A stretch of 32,530 nt of DNA, taken from the NCBI GenBank assembly GCA_902603925.1, contig CACKWQ010000010.1, positions 1 to 32,530 on the forward strand, in the 5' to 3' direction. Shown here piece after piece: positions 25,112 to 32,530 of this stretch. The translations under genes and the position numbers were made by a program. Origin of the DNA: an uncultured Pelagibacteraceae bacterium (GTDB taxonomy: Bacteria; Pseudomonadota; Alphaproteobacteria; Pelagibacterales; Pelagibacteraceae). Within the stretch, counting starts at the first letter, position 1. The number at the start of each line of letters is the position of its first letter. A model generated the notes under the pieces. That model searched no databases. It had not been told where the DNA came from and saw nothing but the letters and a program-made list of their open reading frames with translations.

Positions 25112-25160
25112 GACACATTCTAGACAAATAACAATCTAATTCGTTTAATAAAATAAATTC

Positions 25161-25721
25161 ATGAAAAAATTATTATATTTTATAATCTTTTTTTTAAATT
25201 TTCAATATTCGTATTCCGAGATTAAACACGATCAGTTCTCAAATCTTTTTAATATTGGAAAAATGATATCTTATAATAAAGAATTTACGTTATATTTTAA
25301 ACCAAGAGATAAAGCTATTTTAGCAAGAGGCGAAAAAATTAATTATATTAAGGACTTTCCTCAGGATCTGTATATCTATCACCATTTAACAAAAAAGGAT
25401 TTGCCACTTATTTCATATGATTGGTTTCCTCGAGAAGTAAAAAAAATTACAAATTATTACAAGTACCCAGTTTTTCCTGAAGATTTTGCATACTATCTAT
25501 TAGAAGATAATAATACTTTGGTTATGATTAATACAAAAAAAAATTTTAATAAAAATTTCGAATTCGATATTAAAAGCAGAAAATTAAAATTTCACGATAA
25601 TTTAGGGAAAATAAATTTTATAATATCAACTTACGCTCAAAATTGTGGATTTAAAGATATTTCTAAAAATTTTGAATGTAACTTTTACAAACCTTTAATC
25701 TCAAATTATTTATTTAATTAA
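25161..25721 (+). CDS. Exported protein of unknown function
   Basis: I do not recognise the family of this 186-residue protein. Residues 1-19 form a signal peptide (KKLLYFIIFFLNF, cleavage near SYS-E). The mature part is rich in Tyr, Phe, Asn and Lys, with EFTLYFKPRDK near 41-51, a YDWFPREVKKI segment near 85-95 and two cysteines (about 162 and 172) that may pair. It has no further membrane helix. It follows the hydrolase by 49 bases and overlaps the converging ftsY gene by 8 bases at the 3' end. Confidence 0.7.
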   Translation: MKKLLYFIIFFLNFQYSYSEIKHDQFSNLFNIGKMISYNKEFTLYFKPRDKAILARGEKINYIKDFPQDLYIYHHLTKKDLPLISYDWFPREVKKITNYYKYPVFPEDFAYYLLEDNNTLVMINTKKNFNKNFEFDIKSRKLKFHDNLGKINFIISTYAQNCGFKDISKNFECNFYKPLISNYLFN

Positions 25722-26631
25722 TTTGTAAAAAAGCCTCTGCAAATCTTTTCGAGTCAAAAATTTGTAAATCATCCACTTTTTCACCAAGTCCAATAGCAAT
25801 AATTGGTAGTTTATACTTTTGAGCTATTGCAATTAAAATTCCACCTTTAGCTGTTCCATCTAACTTTGTCATAACTAAGCCTGTAATTGGGATAATCTTA
25901 TTAAATTCTTCAACTTGATTAATTATATTTTGACCTGACGTTGCATCTAAAACTAAAATGACTTCATGGGGTGCATTTGGTACAATTTTTTTAGTGACAT
26001 TTGCAATTTTTTTGTATTCTTCCATCAAATTTTTTTTATTTTGCAGTCTACCTGCAGTATCAATTAAAATTTTATCAATGTCTTTTTTTTTAGCATATTC
26101 AATAGCCTTGTAAGCAACAGACCCTGGATCTGAACCTGCTGAGGATTTAACAATTTCTACATCAATTTTTTTTGACCATTCCTCTAATTGTTCTATTGCC
26201 GCAGCTCTAAAAGTATCACAAGCTGCAAAAATTACATTATTACTATTTTCTTGGAAAATTTTTCCAATTTTCCCTATTGTTGTTGTTTTTCCTGCACCAT
26301 TTACACCTGCAACCAAAATAATTTCATTAAAATTTTTCTTGTTAAAAAACTCCTTTTTTTCCAAGGGTTGCATTAAAGAAATTATAAAATCATTTAAAAT
26401 TTTATTAATTTCATCAATAGGATCTAAGTTTGGGTCAATTTTTCTTTCTGAAATAATAGATTTTATTTTAGATGAAGCCTCTGTACCTACATCAGAGCTT
26501 ATTAGAAATTCCTCTATTTCGTCAAGTTTATCATCATCAATTTCTTTTTTTATTACAATTTCTTTAAATCCTTCGGAGAGTTTGCTCGCACTATTTTTAA
26601 ATCCTAATTTAAACTTCTCAAATATGCTCAT
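25714..26631 (-). CDS. ftsY: Signal recognition particle receptor FtsY
   Basis: FtsY is the membrane-side SRP GTPase that pairs with Ffh to deliver ribosomes making membrane proteins to SecYEG. The 305-residue protein comprises the N and G domains only: G1 GVNGAGKTTTIGK near 109-121, DTFRAAAIEQLEEW, DTAGRLQNK, and TKLDGTAKGG near the C-terminus. The acidic A domain found in enterobacteria is missing, and the protein starts with a short amphipathic-looking segment that could bind lipid. Its ATG shares one base with the dapF stop, so dapF and ftsY form one minus-strand unit. Confidence 0.97.
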   Translation of the reverse strand: MSIFEKFKLGFKNSASKLSEGFKEIVIKKEIDDDKLDEIEEFLISSDVGTEASSKIKSIISERKIDPNLDPIDEINKILNDFIISLMQPLEKKEFFNKKNFNEIILVAGVNGAGKTTTIGKIGKIFQENSNNVIFAACDTFRAAAIEQLEEWSKKIDVEIVKSSAGSDPGSVAYKAIEYAKKKDIDKILIDTAGRLQNKKNLMEEYKKIANVTKKIVPNAPHEVILVLDATSGQNIINQVEEFNKIIPITGLVMTKLDGTAKGGILIAIAQKYKLPIIAIGLGEKVDDLQIFDSKRFAEAFLQIN

Positions 26632-27455
26632 TATAGTTTTAACTCAATTTTCTTTATATCGGATACTGGACCGCTCATTTTTATATAATTTTCATCATTT
26701 ATAGAGACTGATAAGTTTCCTAATTCAAAGCTTATATCAACTCTATTTTCGCTAAGTCCATTTATTTTAGCTGCATATGCGGTTGCACATGCTGCAGAAC
26801 CACATGCTTTTGTTAAGCCAGCACCCCTTTCCCAAACTTTAACAGATATTTTTCTACTATTTAGAACTTTTGCAAGTGTTACATTACACCTCTCTGGAAA
26901 AAGTTTATTGTGTTCTAACGATGGACCAATTTTGTCCATATCGAATTTTTCTATTTCATCAACAAAAAAAATGACGTGTGGATTTCCAACATTTACCGCT
27001 GTACCACCAATAAATATTTTTTTATTTTTGTCTTCGATTTTAATTTTCAAATTTCTTGTATTAATATCCTCAGTAATTGGAATTTCATTCCAATTTGTCT
27101 TTGGTTGTCCTATAGTGGTTTCCACCAAATTTTCATTTAAAATTTTTGATTTCAATTTTCCTGATATTGTTATTAGGTCAATTGTCTTTTTATTTTTTTC
27201 CTTACCAATAAAATAAGCAACACATCTAGTTCCATTCCCGCATGCGCCTGACTCACTTCCATCAGAATTATAAAAAAATAATTTTGCATCAGAATTTGAA
27301 CATTTATCAATTAGTATTAGCTGATCACATCCCGCAAAAGATCTATTGCAAATTTTAATAATTTGATCTTTAGAAAGAGTAATTTTTTTCTCTCTTTGAT
27401 CAATAATTATAAAATCATTACCTAATCCATCCATTTTATAAGCATTTAAATTCAT
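26631..27455 (-). CDS. dapF: Diaminopimelate epimerase
   Basis: DapF interconverts LL- and meso-diaminopimelate in lysine and peptidoglycan synthesis. The 274-residue protein begins with the family KMDGLGNDFIIID. The two catalytic cysteines are Cys72 in SGACGNGTRC and Cys218 in GLTKACGSAACA, and the N-terminal and C-terminal halves are pseudo-repeats. In many alphaproteobacteria a tRNA methylthiotransferase gene lies between dapF and ftsY; here they touch directly. Its promoter must share the 157-bp divergent gap with ffh. Confidence 0.96.
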   Translation of the reverse strand: MNLNAYKMDGLGNDFIIIDQREKKITLSKDQIIKICNRSFAGCDQLILIDKCSNSDAKLFFYNSDGSESGACGNGTRCVAYFIGKEKNKKTIDLITISGKLKSKILNENLVETTIGQPKTNWNEIPITEDINTRNLKIKIEDKNKKIFIGGTAVNVGNPHVIFFVDEIEKFDMDKIGPSLEHNKLFPERCNVTLAKVLNSRKISVKVWERGAGLTKACGSAACATAYAAKINGLSENRVDISFELGNLSVSINDENYIKMSGPVSDIKKIELKL

Positions 27456-27477
27456 ATATTTATACTTAACTTATTTA

Positions 27478-27503
27478 TTGACTTTTTGAACCTCTATTAT
27501 AGT
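27478..27503 (+). promoter_or_regulatory. Possible ffh promoter
   Basis: TTGACT at 27478-27483 resembles a -35 box, and TATAGT at 27498-27503 resembles a -10 box, but the spacing is only 14 bases; TTTAAT at 27503-27508 gives 19. Either choice would start transcription at about 27510-27515, just before the first hairpin of the ffh leader, which is why I list it. Confidence 0.35.
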
Positions 27504-27515
27504 TTAATGATGTTT

Positions 27516-27606
27516 CCGCAAAAAATAGCAATTTGCGGTGTCTTTGTTTACAAAGAGATCGACATCAGTCAGCGATATTCGCCCACTGATGCGATAACTG
27601 CTGGAG
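27516..27606 (+). ncRNA. Structured 5' leader of ffh (candidate cis-regulatory RNA)
   Basis: Three consecutive hairpins are visible. P1 pairs 27516-27522 with 27532-27538 (7 bp, 9-base loop). P2 pairs 27541-27546 with 27551-27556 (6 bp, TTTA loop). P3 pairs 27563-27569 with 27585-27591 (7 bp), and inside it 27572-27575 pairs with 27579-27582 around TAT. The leader ends in a GGAG Shine-Dalgarno sequence (27603-27606), 6 bases from the ffh ATG. It is much richer in G and C than its surroundings. From memory, a candidate cis-regulatory RNA before the SRP protein gene was described in Ca. P. ubique (Meyer and co-workers, 2009). It is not SRP RNA, as the conserved GGAAGGAAGC loop is missing. Confidence 0.75.
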
Positions 27607-27612
27607 CAAAAT

Positions 27613-28971
27613 ATGTTTGAAAATTTAACTGATAAATTTGAGGAAGTTTTTTCCTTATTAAAAAAAAATCCCTCACTTAATGAAAAACAAGTAGACGCTG
27701 GATTGAAATCAATAAGAGTTGCTCTGTTAGAAGCAGATGTATCTTTAGAGGTTGCAAAAGATTTTATTGATAAAGTAAAACCTAAGGCAATTGGTCAAGA
27801 TATTATAAGATCTACGTCACCTGGTGACATGGTTGTAAAGATTGTTTATGATGAATTAGTATCTTTATTAGGTGATAAAAATTCAAAAATTAACTTAAAT
27901 GCTGTGCCGCCAGTTCCAATTATGATGGTTGGTCTTCAGGGTTCTGGTAAAACAACTACTACTGCTAAGATTGCAAGATATATTGAAAAAAATAACAAAA
28001 AAAAAGTTATGATGGTAAGTTTAGATATTTACCGTCCCGCAGCACAGGAACAGCTTAAACTACTAGGTGAACAAAACAATATTATTACTCTTCCAAGTAT
28101 AGAAGGACAACTCCCGGGAGATATTTGTCGTAGAGCATTAAGTGCTGCAAATCTAAATGGATCAGAGGTTTTATTATTTGATACAGCGGGTAGAACGCAA
28201 ATAGATCTTCAAATGATGAGTGAGATTAAGGAAATCGAGAGAATAATTAACCCATCAGAAGTACTTTTAGTTGCAGACTCTTTAACTGGTCAAGTAGCTG
28301 CAGATGTAGCAAAAGAATTTAAAAATACAGTCAATGTTTCAGGTATTGTTCTTACAAGATCTGATGGTGATGGTCGTGGTGGAGCCGCACTTAGTATGAA
28401 GCATGTTGCAAATGTCCCTGTAAAATTTCTTGGAGTTGGGGAAAAAATAGATAATTTAGAAGTTTTTCATCCAGATAGAATCGCAAATAGAATATTGGGA
28501 ATGGGGGATATCGTTACCTTAGTTGAAAAAGCCTCTGAAGATCTTGACGCAGAAAAACTTAAAAAAACTGAGGAAAATTTAAAAAAGGGTCAGTTTTCTT
28601 TAGTAGATTATTTGTCTCAATTAAGACAAATGAAAAAAATGGGTGGAATAGAAGGAGTAATGTCCTTTCTCCCTGGAGTTTCTAAAATCAAATCTCAAAT
28701 GGACCAAGCTGGTGTTGATGAAAAAATAATTAGTCAAAATGAAGCTGTTATTCTATCAATGACAAAACGGGAGAGAGAAAACCCTAAGTTAATTGATGGA
28801 TCTAGAAAAAAAAGAATTGCTAATGGCTCTGGTACAGACATAGCCACTATCAATAAATTGTTAAAACAATTTAAAATGATGTCTGACATGATGAAAAAAA
28901 TGTCAAAAGGAAATATGAAAGGAATGGCTGACAAAGGAATACCGCCTGAACTTTTTAATCAAATTAAATAA
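27613..28971 (+). CDS. ffh: Signal recognition particle protein Ffh
   Basis: Ffh binds signal sequences and the 4.5S RNA and, with FtsY, targets nascent membrane proteins. This 452-residue protein has the full N-G-M layout: G1 [18 protein letters not shown] near 105-122, [20 protein letters not shown] and [10 protein letters not shown] in the G domain, then a methionine-rich M domain. The RNA-binding stretch [14 protein letters not shown] and the tail of paired Met and Lys are present. The start ATG follows GGAG. It heads a run into rpsP, trmD and rplS. Confidence 0.97.
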   Translation: MFENLTDKFEEVFSLLKKNPSLNEKQVDAGLKSIRVALLEADVSLEVAKDFIDKVKPKAIGQDIIRSTSPGDMVVKIVYDELVSLLGDKNSKINLNAVPPVPIMMVGLQGSGKTTTTAKIARYIEKNNKKKVMMVSLDIYRPAAQEQLKLLGEQNNIITLPSIEGQLPGDICRRALSAANLNGSEVLLFDTAGRTQIDLQMMSEIKEIERIINPSEVLLVADSLTGQVAADVAKEFKNTVNVSGIVLTRSDGDGRGGAALSMKHVANVPVKFLGVGEKIDNLEVFHPDRIANRILGMGDIVTLVEKASEDLDAEKLKKTEENLKKGQFSLVDYLSQLRQMKKMGGIEGVMSFLPGVSKIKSQMDQAGVDEKIISQNEAVILSMTKRERENPKLIDGSRKKRIANGSGTDIATINKLLKQFKMMSDMMKKMSKGNMKGMADKGIPPELFNQIK

Positions 28972-28985
28972 ATAAAAGGAGAAAA

Positions 28986-29507
28986 ATGTTAAAACTTAGA
29001 TTATCTATGGGAGGAACAAAAAAAAGACCGGTCTACAAAATTGTTGTTGCTGATAGTAGATTTGCTCGAGACGGTAGATTTATCGAAAAATTGGGATTCT
29101 TTAATCCTTTGATGCCAAAGGAAAAAAAGGAAAGAGTGGGATTATCAAATGATAGAATAAAGTATTGGTTGAGCCAAGGAGCCCAACCTACTACGAGAGT
29201 AGCTAAGATATTAGGTGAAAACGAATTAATTCCGATGCCAAAAAAAGGAAATAATCCTCAAAAAGCAATTCCAAAAAAAGATAGAAAAAAAGATGAAAAA
29301 GTAGATGAAAAGAAGGCAGAGACACCTAAAGAAGGAGCAAAAACAGAAGCACCTAAGGAAGAGGCAAAAACAGAAGCACCTAAGGAAGTTGCAAAAACAG
29401 AAGCACCTAAGGAAGTTGCAAAAACAGAAGCACCTAAGCAAGAAGCAAAAACAGAAGCACCTAAGGAAGAGGCAAAAACAGAAGCACCTAAGGAAGAGGC
29501 AAAATAA
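28986..29507 (+). CDS. rpsP: Ribosomal protein S16 with a long repeat-built C-terminal tail
   Basis: Residues 1-83 are a normal bS16 ([20 protein letters not shown], then [13 protein letters not shown] and [10 protein letters not shown]). They are followed by a 90-residue hydrophilic tail that the family does not normally have. The tail begins with Lys-rich sequence and continues as seven nine-residue units of the type TEAPKEEAK to the stop. The tail is probably disordered and may contact rRNA or be surface-exposed; its function is unknown. AAGGAG lies 4 bases before the ATG. trmD begins 2 bases after the stop. Confidence 0.95.
   Translation: MLKLRLSMGGTKKRPVYKIVVADSRFARDGRFIEKLGFFNPLMPKEKKERVGLSNDRIKYWLSQGAQPTTRVAKILGENELIPMPKKGNNPQKAIPKKDRKKDEKVDEKKAETPKEGAKTEAPKEEAKTEAPKEVAKTEAPKEVAKTEAPKQEAKTEAPKEEAKTEAPKEEAK
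29316..29504 (+). repeat. Tandem 27-bp coding repeat in the rpsP tail
   Basis: Seven 27-bp units run in frame to the stop codon. Unit 1 (29316-29342, AETPKEGAK) is divergent. Units 2-7 start at 29343, 29370, 29397, 29424, 29451 and 29478 and encode TEAPK followed by EEAK, EVAK, EVAK, QEAK, EEAK and EEAK. The units are nearly identical at DNA level, so copy number could change by slippage or recombination without breaking the frame. Confidence 0.95.
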
Positions 29508-29509
29508 CC

Positions 29510-30196
29510 ATGCTTTTGGCCAGAGTATTTACTATTTATCCAGATATGTTTCCAGGTCCCCTGGATCAGGGTTTATTTGGTGTGGCCTTAAAAAAAAAAA
29601 TATGGAGATTAGAGATTGTGAATCCAAGAGACTATACAACAGATAAGCATAAATCAGTAGACGACACGCCGTATGGTGGTGGTTCAGGTATGTTATTAAA
29701 ACCAGATGTAGTTGGAAATTCAATTGATAAAAATGTAAATTCAGGAGAAAAAATTATTTACTTAACTCCGAAAGGAAAAGTTTTTAATCAAAAAATTGCT
29801 AAAGATCTGTCGGGTGAAAAAACTATTAATATATTGTGTGGGCATTTTGAAGGAGTCGATCAACGTGTTATAGACTCAAGAAATATAGAGGAATATAGCA
29901 TAGGTGATTACATTCTGTCCGGTGGAGAAATGGCAACATATGTTTTTTTAGATGCTATATTAAGATTAATTCCTGGTGTTGTAGGAAACGAAAACTCTAT
30001 TAATGAGGAAAGTTTTGAAAATGGTCTCCTGGAATATCCACAGTATACAAAACCACAAATTTGGGAGAAAAAAGAAGTTCCTAAAGTGCTTTTATCGGGA
30101 GATCATGCCAAAATTAAACACTGGCGTTTATCGCAATCTGAGGCTATAACACGCGTCCGAAGACCAGATTTATGGCAAAAATATAAGAAAAATTGA
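29510..30196 (+). CDS. trmD: tRNA (guanine-37-N1)-methyltransferase
   Basis: TrmD methylates G37 next to the anticodon using S-adenosylmethionine, preventing +1 frameshifts. The 228-residue protein has the family start [20 protein letters not shown], the [13 protein letters not shown] loop, [14 protein letters not shown] near 106-119 and the trefoil-knot stretch [20 protein letters not shown] near 128-147. The C-terminal RRPDLW segment is also typical. It begins two bases after rpsP. The usual rimM gene between these two is not present. Confidence 0.97.
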   Translation: MLLARVFTIYPDMFPGPLDQGLFGVALKKKIWRLEIVNPRDYTTDKHKSVDDTPYGGGSGMLLKPDVVGNSIDKNVNSGEKIIYLTPKGKVFNQKIAKDLSGEKTINILCGHFEGVDQRVIDSRNIEEYSIGDYILSGGEMATYVFLDAILRLIPGVVGNENSINEESFENGLLEYPQYTKPQIWEKKEVPKVLLSGDHAKIKHWRLSQSEAITRVRRPDLWQKYKKN

Positions 30197-30212
30197 TTTG
30201 TTAAATTTAAAA

Positions 30213-30743
30213 ATGAAAACAATAGAAGAAATTAATAAAGCCAGTATAGATAAAATTTTAGCTGAAAAAAAAATTCCTAATTTTTTTCCTGGAGACATAA
30301 TCAAAGTAGGAGTTAAGATTATAGAGGGGAAAAGAGATAGAATTCAATATTTTGAGGGAGTTTGTATTGCAAAAAAAAATAGAGATATTAATTCATCTTT
30401 CACAGTAAGAAAAATATCTTTTGGAGAAGGCGTTGAGAGAACATTTGCATTATTTAGCCCAATAATAGAGTCCATCAAAGTAATAAGATCAGGAAAAGTT
30501 AGAAGAGCAAAATTATATTATTTAAGAGACAGAACTGGAAAGTCAGCTAGGATTGCAGAAAAAATTAAAAAAAATATTGGAATAGAGGTCGAAACCCAAG
30601 TAGTTAAAAAAAATGAAATTAATTCTGAGGAAAATTTAGAAATAAAAAAAGATACAAGTTCTATTAAAAAAGAGGATTTAACAATATCAGAAGAGCCTAA
30701 AAGACCGGAAAAAAAAGAAGAAGGTTCTTCAGAAAAAAAATAA
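30213..30743 (+). CDS. rplS: Ribosomal protein L19 with a charged C-terminal extension
   Basis: The protein is 176 residues from the ATG at 30213; a TTG at 30198 would add five residues with no family match. Residues 1 to about 120 are bL19: [53 protein letters not shown] and [15 protein letters not shown]. The remaining 55 residues are a Lys/Glu-rich tail ([20 protein letters not shown]) not found in most L19 proteins. L19 sits at the 30S-50S interface. It ends 10 bases before leuC. Confidence 0.95.
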   Translation: MKTIEEINKASIDKILAEKKIPNFFPGDIIKVGVKIIEGKRDRIQYFEGVCIAKKNRDINSSFTVRKISFGEGVERTFALFSPIIESIKVIRSGKVRRAKLYYLRDRTGKSARIAEKIKKNIGIEVETQVVKKNEINSEENLEIKKDTSSIKKEDLTISEEPKRPEKKEEGSSEKK

Positions 30744-30753
30744 TTTTTTTCTA

Positions 30754-32157
30754 ATGCCTCAAACACTTTACGATAAAATCTGGAAGCAACACTTAGTCCA
30801 TCAGCAAGAAGATGGAACGTCTTTACTGTTCGTGGATAGGCATTTAATCCATGAAGTCACAAGTCCTCAAGCTTTCGAAGGTTTAAGAAATTCAAAAAGA
30901 AAAGTTAGACAACCAAATTTGACGCTTGCAGTTGCTGATCACAATGTACCAACTACTGATCGAACGAAAGGCATTTCTGATCTAGACTCTAAAATTCAAG
31001 TTGAAACTCTCGAAAAAAACTGCAAAGAATTTGGGATCAAATTGTTTGGTATGAACGACAAAAGACAAGGTATAGTTCACATTATTGGGCCAGAGCAAGG
31101 TTTTACTCAACCAGGAACAATAATAGTTTGCGGTGACAGTCATACTGCAACCCACGGTGCTTTTGGTGCCTTAGCATTTGGTATAGGAACATCTGAAGTA
31201 GAACATGTATTAGCAACTCAAACCCTAGTACAAAAAAAGTCAAAAAATTTTAGGATTAGTGTTGATGGCAATCTGTCCTTAGGTGTAACATCTAAAGATG
31301 TAATTTTGCAGATAATTGGTAAAATTGGAACTGCAGGTGGAACAGGCTACGTTATAGAATATGCAGGAAACTTAATTTCATCATTAAGCGTAGAGCAAAG
31401 AATGACAATCTGTAATATGACAATAGAAGGTGGAGCTCGAGCAGGTTTAATTGAACCTGATGAAAAAACATTTAATTATCTTAAAGACCGCCCCATGTCT
31501 CCAAAAAACGATAAATGGGAAAAGGCTATTGAGCATTGGACTAATTTGAAATCTGATGAAGGATCAAGATTTGACAAAGAGATAATACTTGATGGTCATG
31601 ATATTAAACCAATGGTAACATGGGGAACGTCTCCTCAAGATGTAGTAACTATCGATGGTAAAGTACCAAATCCTGAAAAGGAAAAAGATCTAGATAGAAA
31701 AAACTCTATTGAAAGATCATTAAAATATATGGGTTTAAAACCAGACATTAATGTTAAAGACATAAAAATTGATAAAGTTTTTATTGGTAGCTGTACCAAT
31801 GGAAGAATTGAAGATTTAAGAGAGGCCGCAAAAATTCTAAAGAATAAAAAAATTGCTAAACATGTTAATGCAATGGTTGTACCTGGATCGGGCTTGGTTA
31901 AACAACAGGCTGAACAAGAGGGGTTAGATAAGATATTTATTGAATCAGGATTTGAGTGGAGAGAACCTGGATGTTCGATGTGTCTTGCAATGAATGCAGA
32001 CAAATTAAAGCCAGAAGAAAGGTGTGCTTCAACCTCAAACAGAAATTTTGAGGGAAGACAAGGAAGAGGTGGAAGAACCCATCTTGTAAGCCCTGCAATG
32101 GCAGCTACGGCAGCAGTTTCAGGAAATTTAGACGATGTGAGGAAGTATTCCAATTAA
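30754..32157 (+). CDS. leuC: 3-isopropylmalate dehydratase large subunit
   Basis: LeuC with LeuD isomerises 2-isopropylmalate to 3-isopropylmalate in leucine synthesis. The 467-residue protein has aconitase-family blocks: [48 protein letters not shown] and, for the [4Fe-4S] cluster, Cys in GSCTNGR plus [15 protein letters not shown] near the C-terminus completes the active site. Its stop is directly next to the leuD ATG. The link of rplS to leuC is seen in other alphaproteobacteria. Confidence 0.98.
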   Translation: MPQTLYDKIWKQHLVHQQEDGTSLLFVDRHLIHEVTSPQAFEGLRNSKRKVRQPNLTLAVADHNVPTTDRTKGISDLDSKIQVETLEKNCKEFGIKLFGMNDKRQGIVHIIGPEQGFTQPGTIIVCGDSHTATHGAFGALAFGIGTSEVEHVLATQTLVQKKSKNFRISVDGNLSLGVTSKDVILQIIGKIGTAGGTGYVIEYAGNLISSLSVEQRMTICNMTIEGGARAGLIEPDEKTFNYLKDRPMSPKNDKWEKAIEHWTNLKSDEGSRFDKEIILDGHDIKPMVTWGTSPQDVVTIDGKVPNPEKEKDLDRKNSIERSLKYMGLKPDINVKDIKIDKVFIGSCTNGRIEDLREAAKILKNKKIAKHVNAMVVPGSGLVKQQAEQEGLDKIFIESGFEWREPGCSMCLAMNADKLKPEERCASTSNRNFEGRQGRGGRTHLVSPAMAATAAVSGNLDDVRKYSN

Positions 32158-32530
32158 ATGAAAAAATTTACAACATTAAAAAGCATTCCAGCTTACCTAC
32201 CAATAGTCAATATAGATACAGATATGATAATCCCTAAGCAATTTCTTAAGACAATTAAAAGAACTGGTCTCGGAAAAAGTTTATTCTTTGAAATGAGATA
32301 TGATGAAAATGAAGTAGAAGTAAAAGATTTTATTTTAAACAGAGAGCCATATAAAAAATCGAAAATATTAATAGCAGGAAAAAATTTTGGTTGTGGATCT
32401 TCAAGAGAGCACGCGCCTTGGGCACTTTTAGATTTTGGAATAACTTGTGTTATTAGTTCGAGCTATGCAGATATATTCTATAACAATTGTTTTAAAAATG
32501 GAATCTTACCAATAACATTAAACGAGGAAA
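32158..32530 (+). CDS. leuD: 3-isopropylmalate dehydratase small subunit (3' end outside the window)
   Basis: The first 124 codons are present, from the ATG that abuts the leuC stop. [15 protein letters not shown] near residues 18-32 and [20 protein letters not shown] near 81-100 are the swivel-domain motifs of LeuD. The first carries Asp and Ile contacts, and the second the loop that contacts the substrate. The family is usually about 200 residues, so roughly 80 residues are missing off the right edge. Nothing suggests a frameshift in the part seen. Confidence 0.97.
   Translation, partial: MKKFTTLKSIPAYLPIVNIDTDMIIPKQFLKTIKRTGLGKSLFFEMRYDENEVEVKDFILNREPYKKSKILIAGKNFGCGSSREHAPWALLDFGITCVISSSYADIFYNNCFKNGILPITLNEE

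Noticed and set aside
26339..26704. Open plus-strand frame of 121 codons opposite ftsY
   Set aside because: It is antisense to the N domain of ftsY and the start of dapF; composition is Ser/Ile-rich shadow sequence.
27516..27612. SRP (4.5S) RNA gene before ffh
   Set aside because: The conserved GGAAGGAAGC-type apical motif of bacterial SRP RNA is absent; the hairpins and the Shine-Dalgarno sequence at the end fit a leader instead.
29305..29646. Open frame of 113 codons overlapping the rpsP tail, with Lys/Gln/His repeats
   Set aside because: It is the second frame of a 27-bp repeat whose unit length is a multiple of three, so other frames stay open by default. It overlaps rpsP and trmD and has no family features.
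31635..32153. Open minus-strand frame of 172 codons opposite leuC
   Set aside because: It lies wholly antisense to a strongly conserved gene and its translation looks like mirrored leuC codons rather than a protein family.
99..32157. Horizontally acquired island around the TRAP/2-hydroxyacid genes
   Set aside because: I see no integrase, tRNA target, direct repeats or shift in base or codon use; the genes are packed in the same overlapping style as the housekeeping genes.

Overview
The window is a gene-dense, strongly AT-rich piece of an alphaproteobacterial chromosome. It most resembles a member of the SAR11 clade (Pelagibacterales). The pointers are: base composition that by eye is near 30% GC; almost no spacer DNA (the longest gaps are about 100-170 bp, and many genes overlap by 1-14 bp); alphaproteobacterial families (DUF2794, IalB, a cytochrome c maturation system I cluster, a YciB gene beside ccm genes); and a structured leader before ffh of the kind reported in 'Candidatus Pelagibacter ubique'. 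I see no rRNA, tRNA, CRISPR array, insertion sequence, phage gene or integration site. Codon use looks uniform, so there is no clear sign of recent transfer.

Layout. (1) 1-2982: the 3' end of an unidentified gene; a secreted FG-GAP/UnbV protein; a FAS1 protein on the minus strand; a previously untracked 47-residue membrane protein; and a cysteine-rich exported protein. (2) 6852-2975, minus strand: a tight run of aldo/keto reductase (Tas type), IalB-like exported protein, argininosuccinate synthase and a photolyase-family FAD protein with unusual domain order. (3) 6923-8968: Bax inhibitor-1 protein, DUF2794 and YciB on the minus strand, then HspQ. (4) 9138-13233: ccmC-ccmD-ccmE-ccmF-ccmG-ccmH, joined by start/stop overlaps, followed by a PagL-like outer-membrane protein. 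(5) 13760-23392: a 2-hydroxyacid/2-oxoacid region. It holds an FMN (S)-2-hydroxyacid oxidase, an aminotransferase, an FAD D-2-hydroxyacid dehydrogenase, an NAD(P)-dependent D-2-hydroxyacid dehydrogenase, a three-gene TRAP transporter of the TakP/FcbT type with a strong terminator after the binding-protein gene, an amidase and a 58-residue membrane protein. (6) 23407-25721: a DMT exporter, a membrane-anchored alpha/beta hydrolase and an exported protein of unknown function. (7) 25714-32530: ftsY and dapF on the minus strand, divergent from ffh, rpsP, trmD, rplS, leuC and leuD (cut by the window end).

How the genes work together. The ccm genes make the haem-handling, thiol-reducing and ligation parts of the c-type cytochrome assembly line, but the ATPase pair CcmA/CcmB is not here. 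The hydroxyacid region reads as one module: import of small 2-oxo or 2-hydroxy acids through the TRAP system, oxidation of both stereoisomers, reduction in the reverse direction, and transamination to amino acids. FtsY and Ffh are the two GTPases of co-translational membrane targeting and face each other across the ffh leader. S16 and L19 in the same operon both carry long charged low-complexity tails, and no rimM lies between rpsP and trmD.

The best leads are the ffh leader RNA, the TRAP/2-hydroxyacid module with its terminator and palindrome, the apparently permuted photolyase, the repeat-built S16 tail, the long inverted repeat before ccmC and two very small membrane proteins. I do not claim a wholly new biological system.
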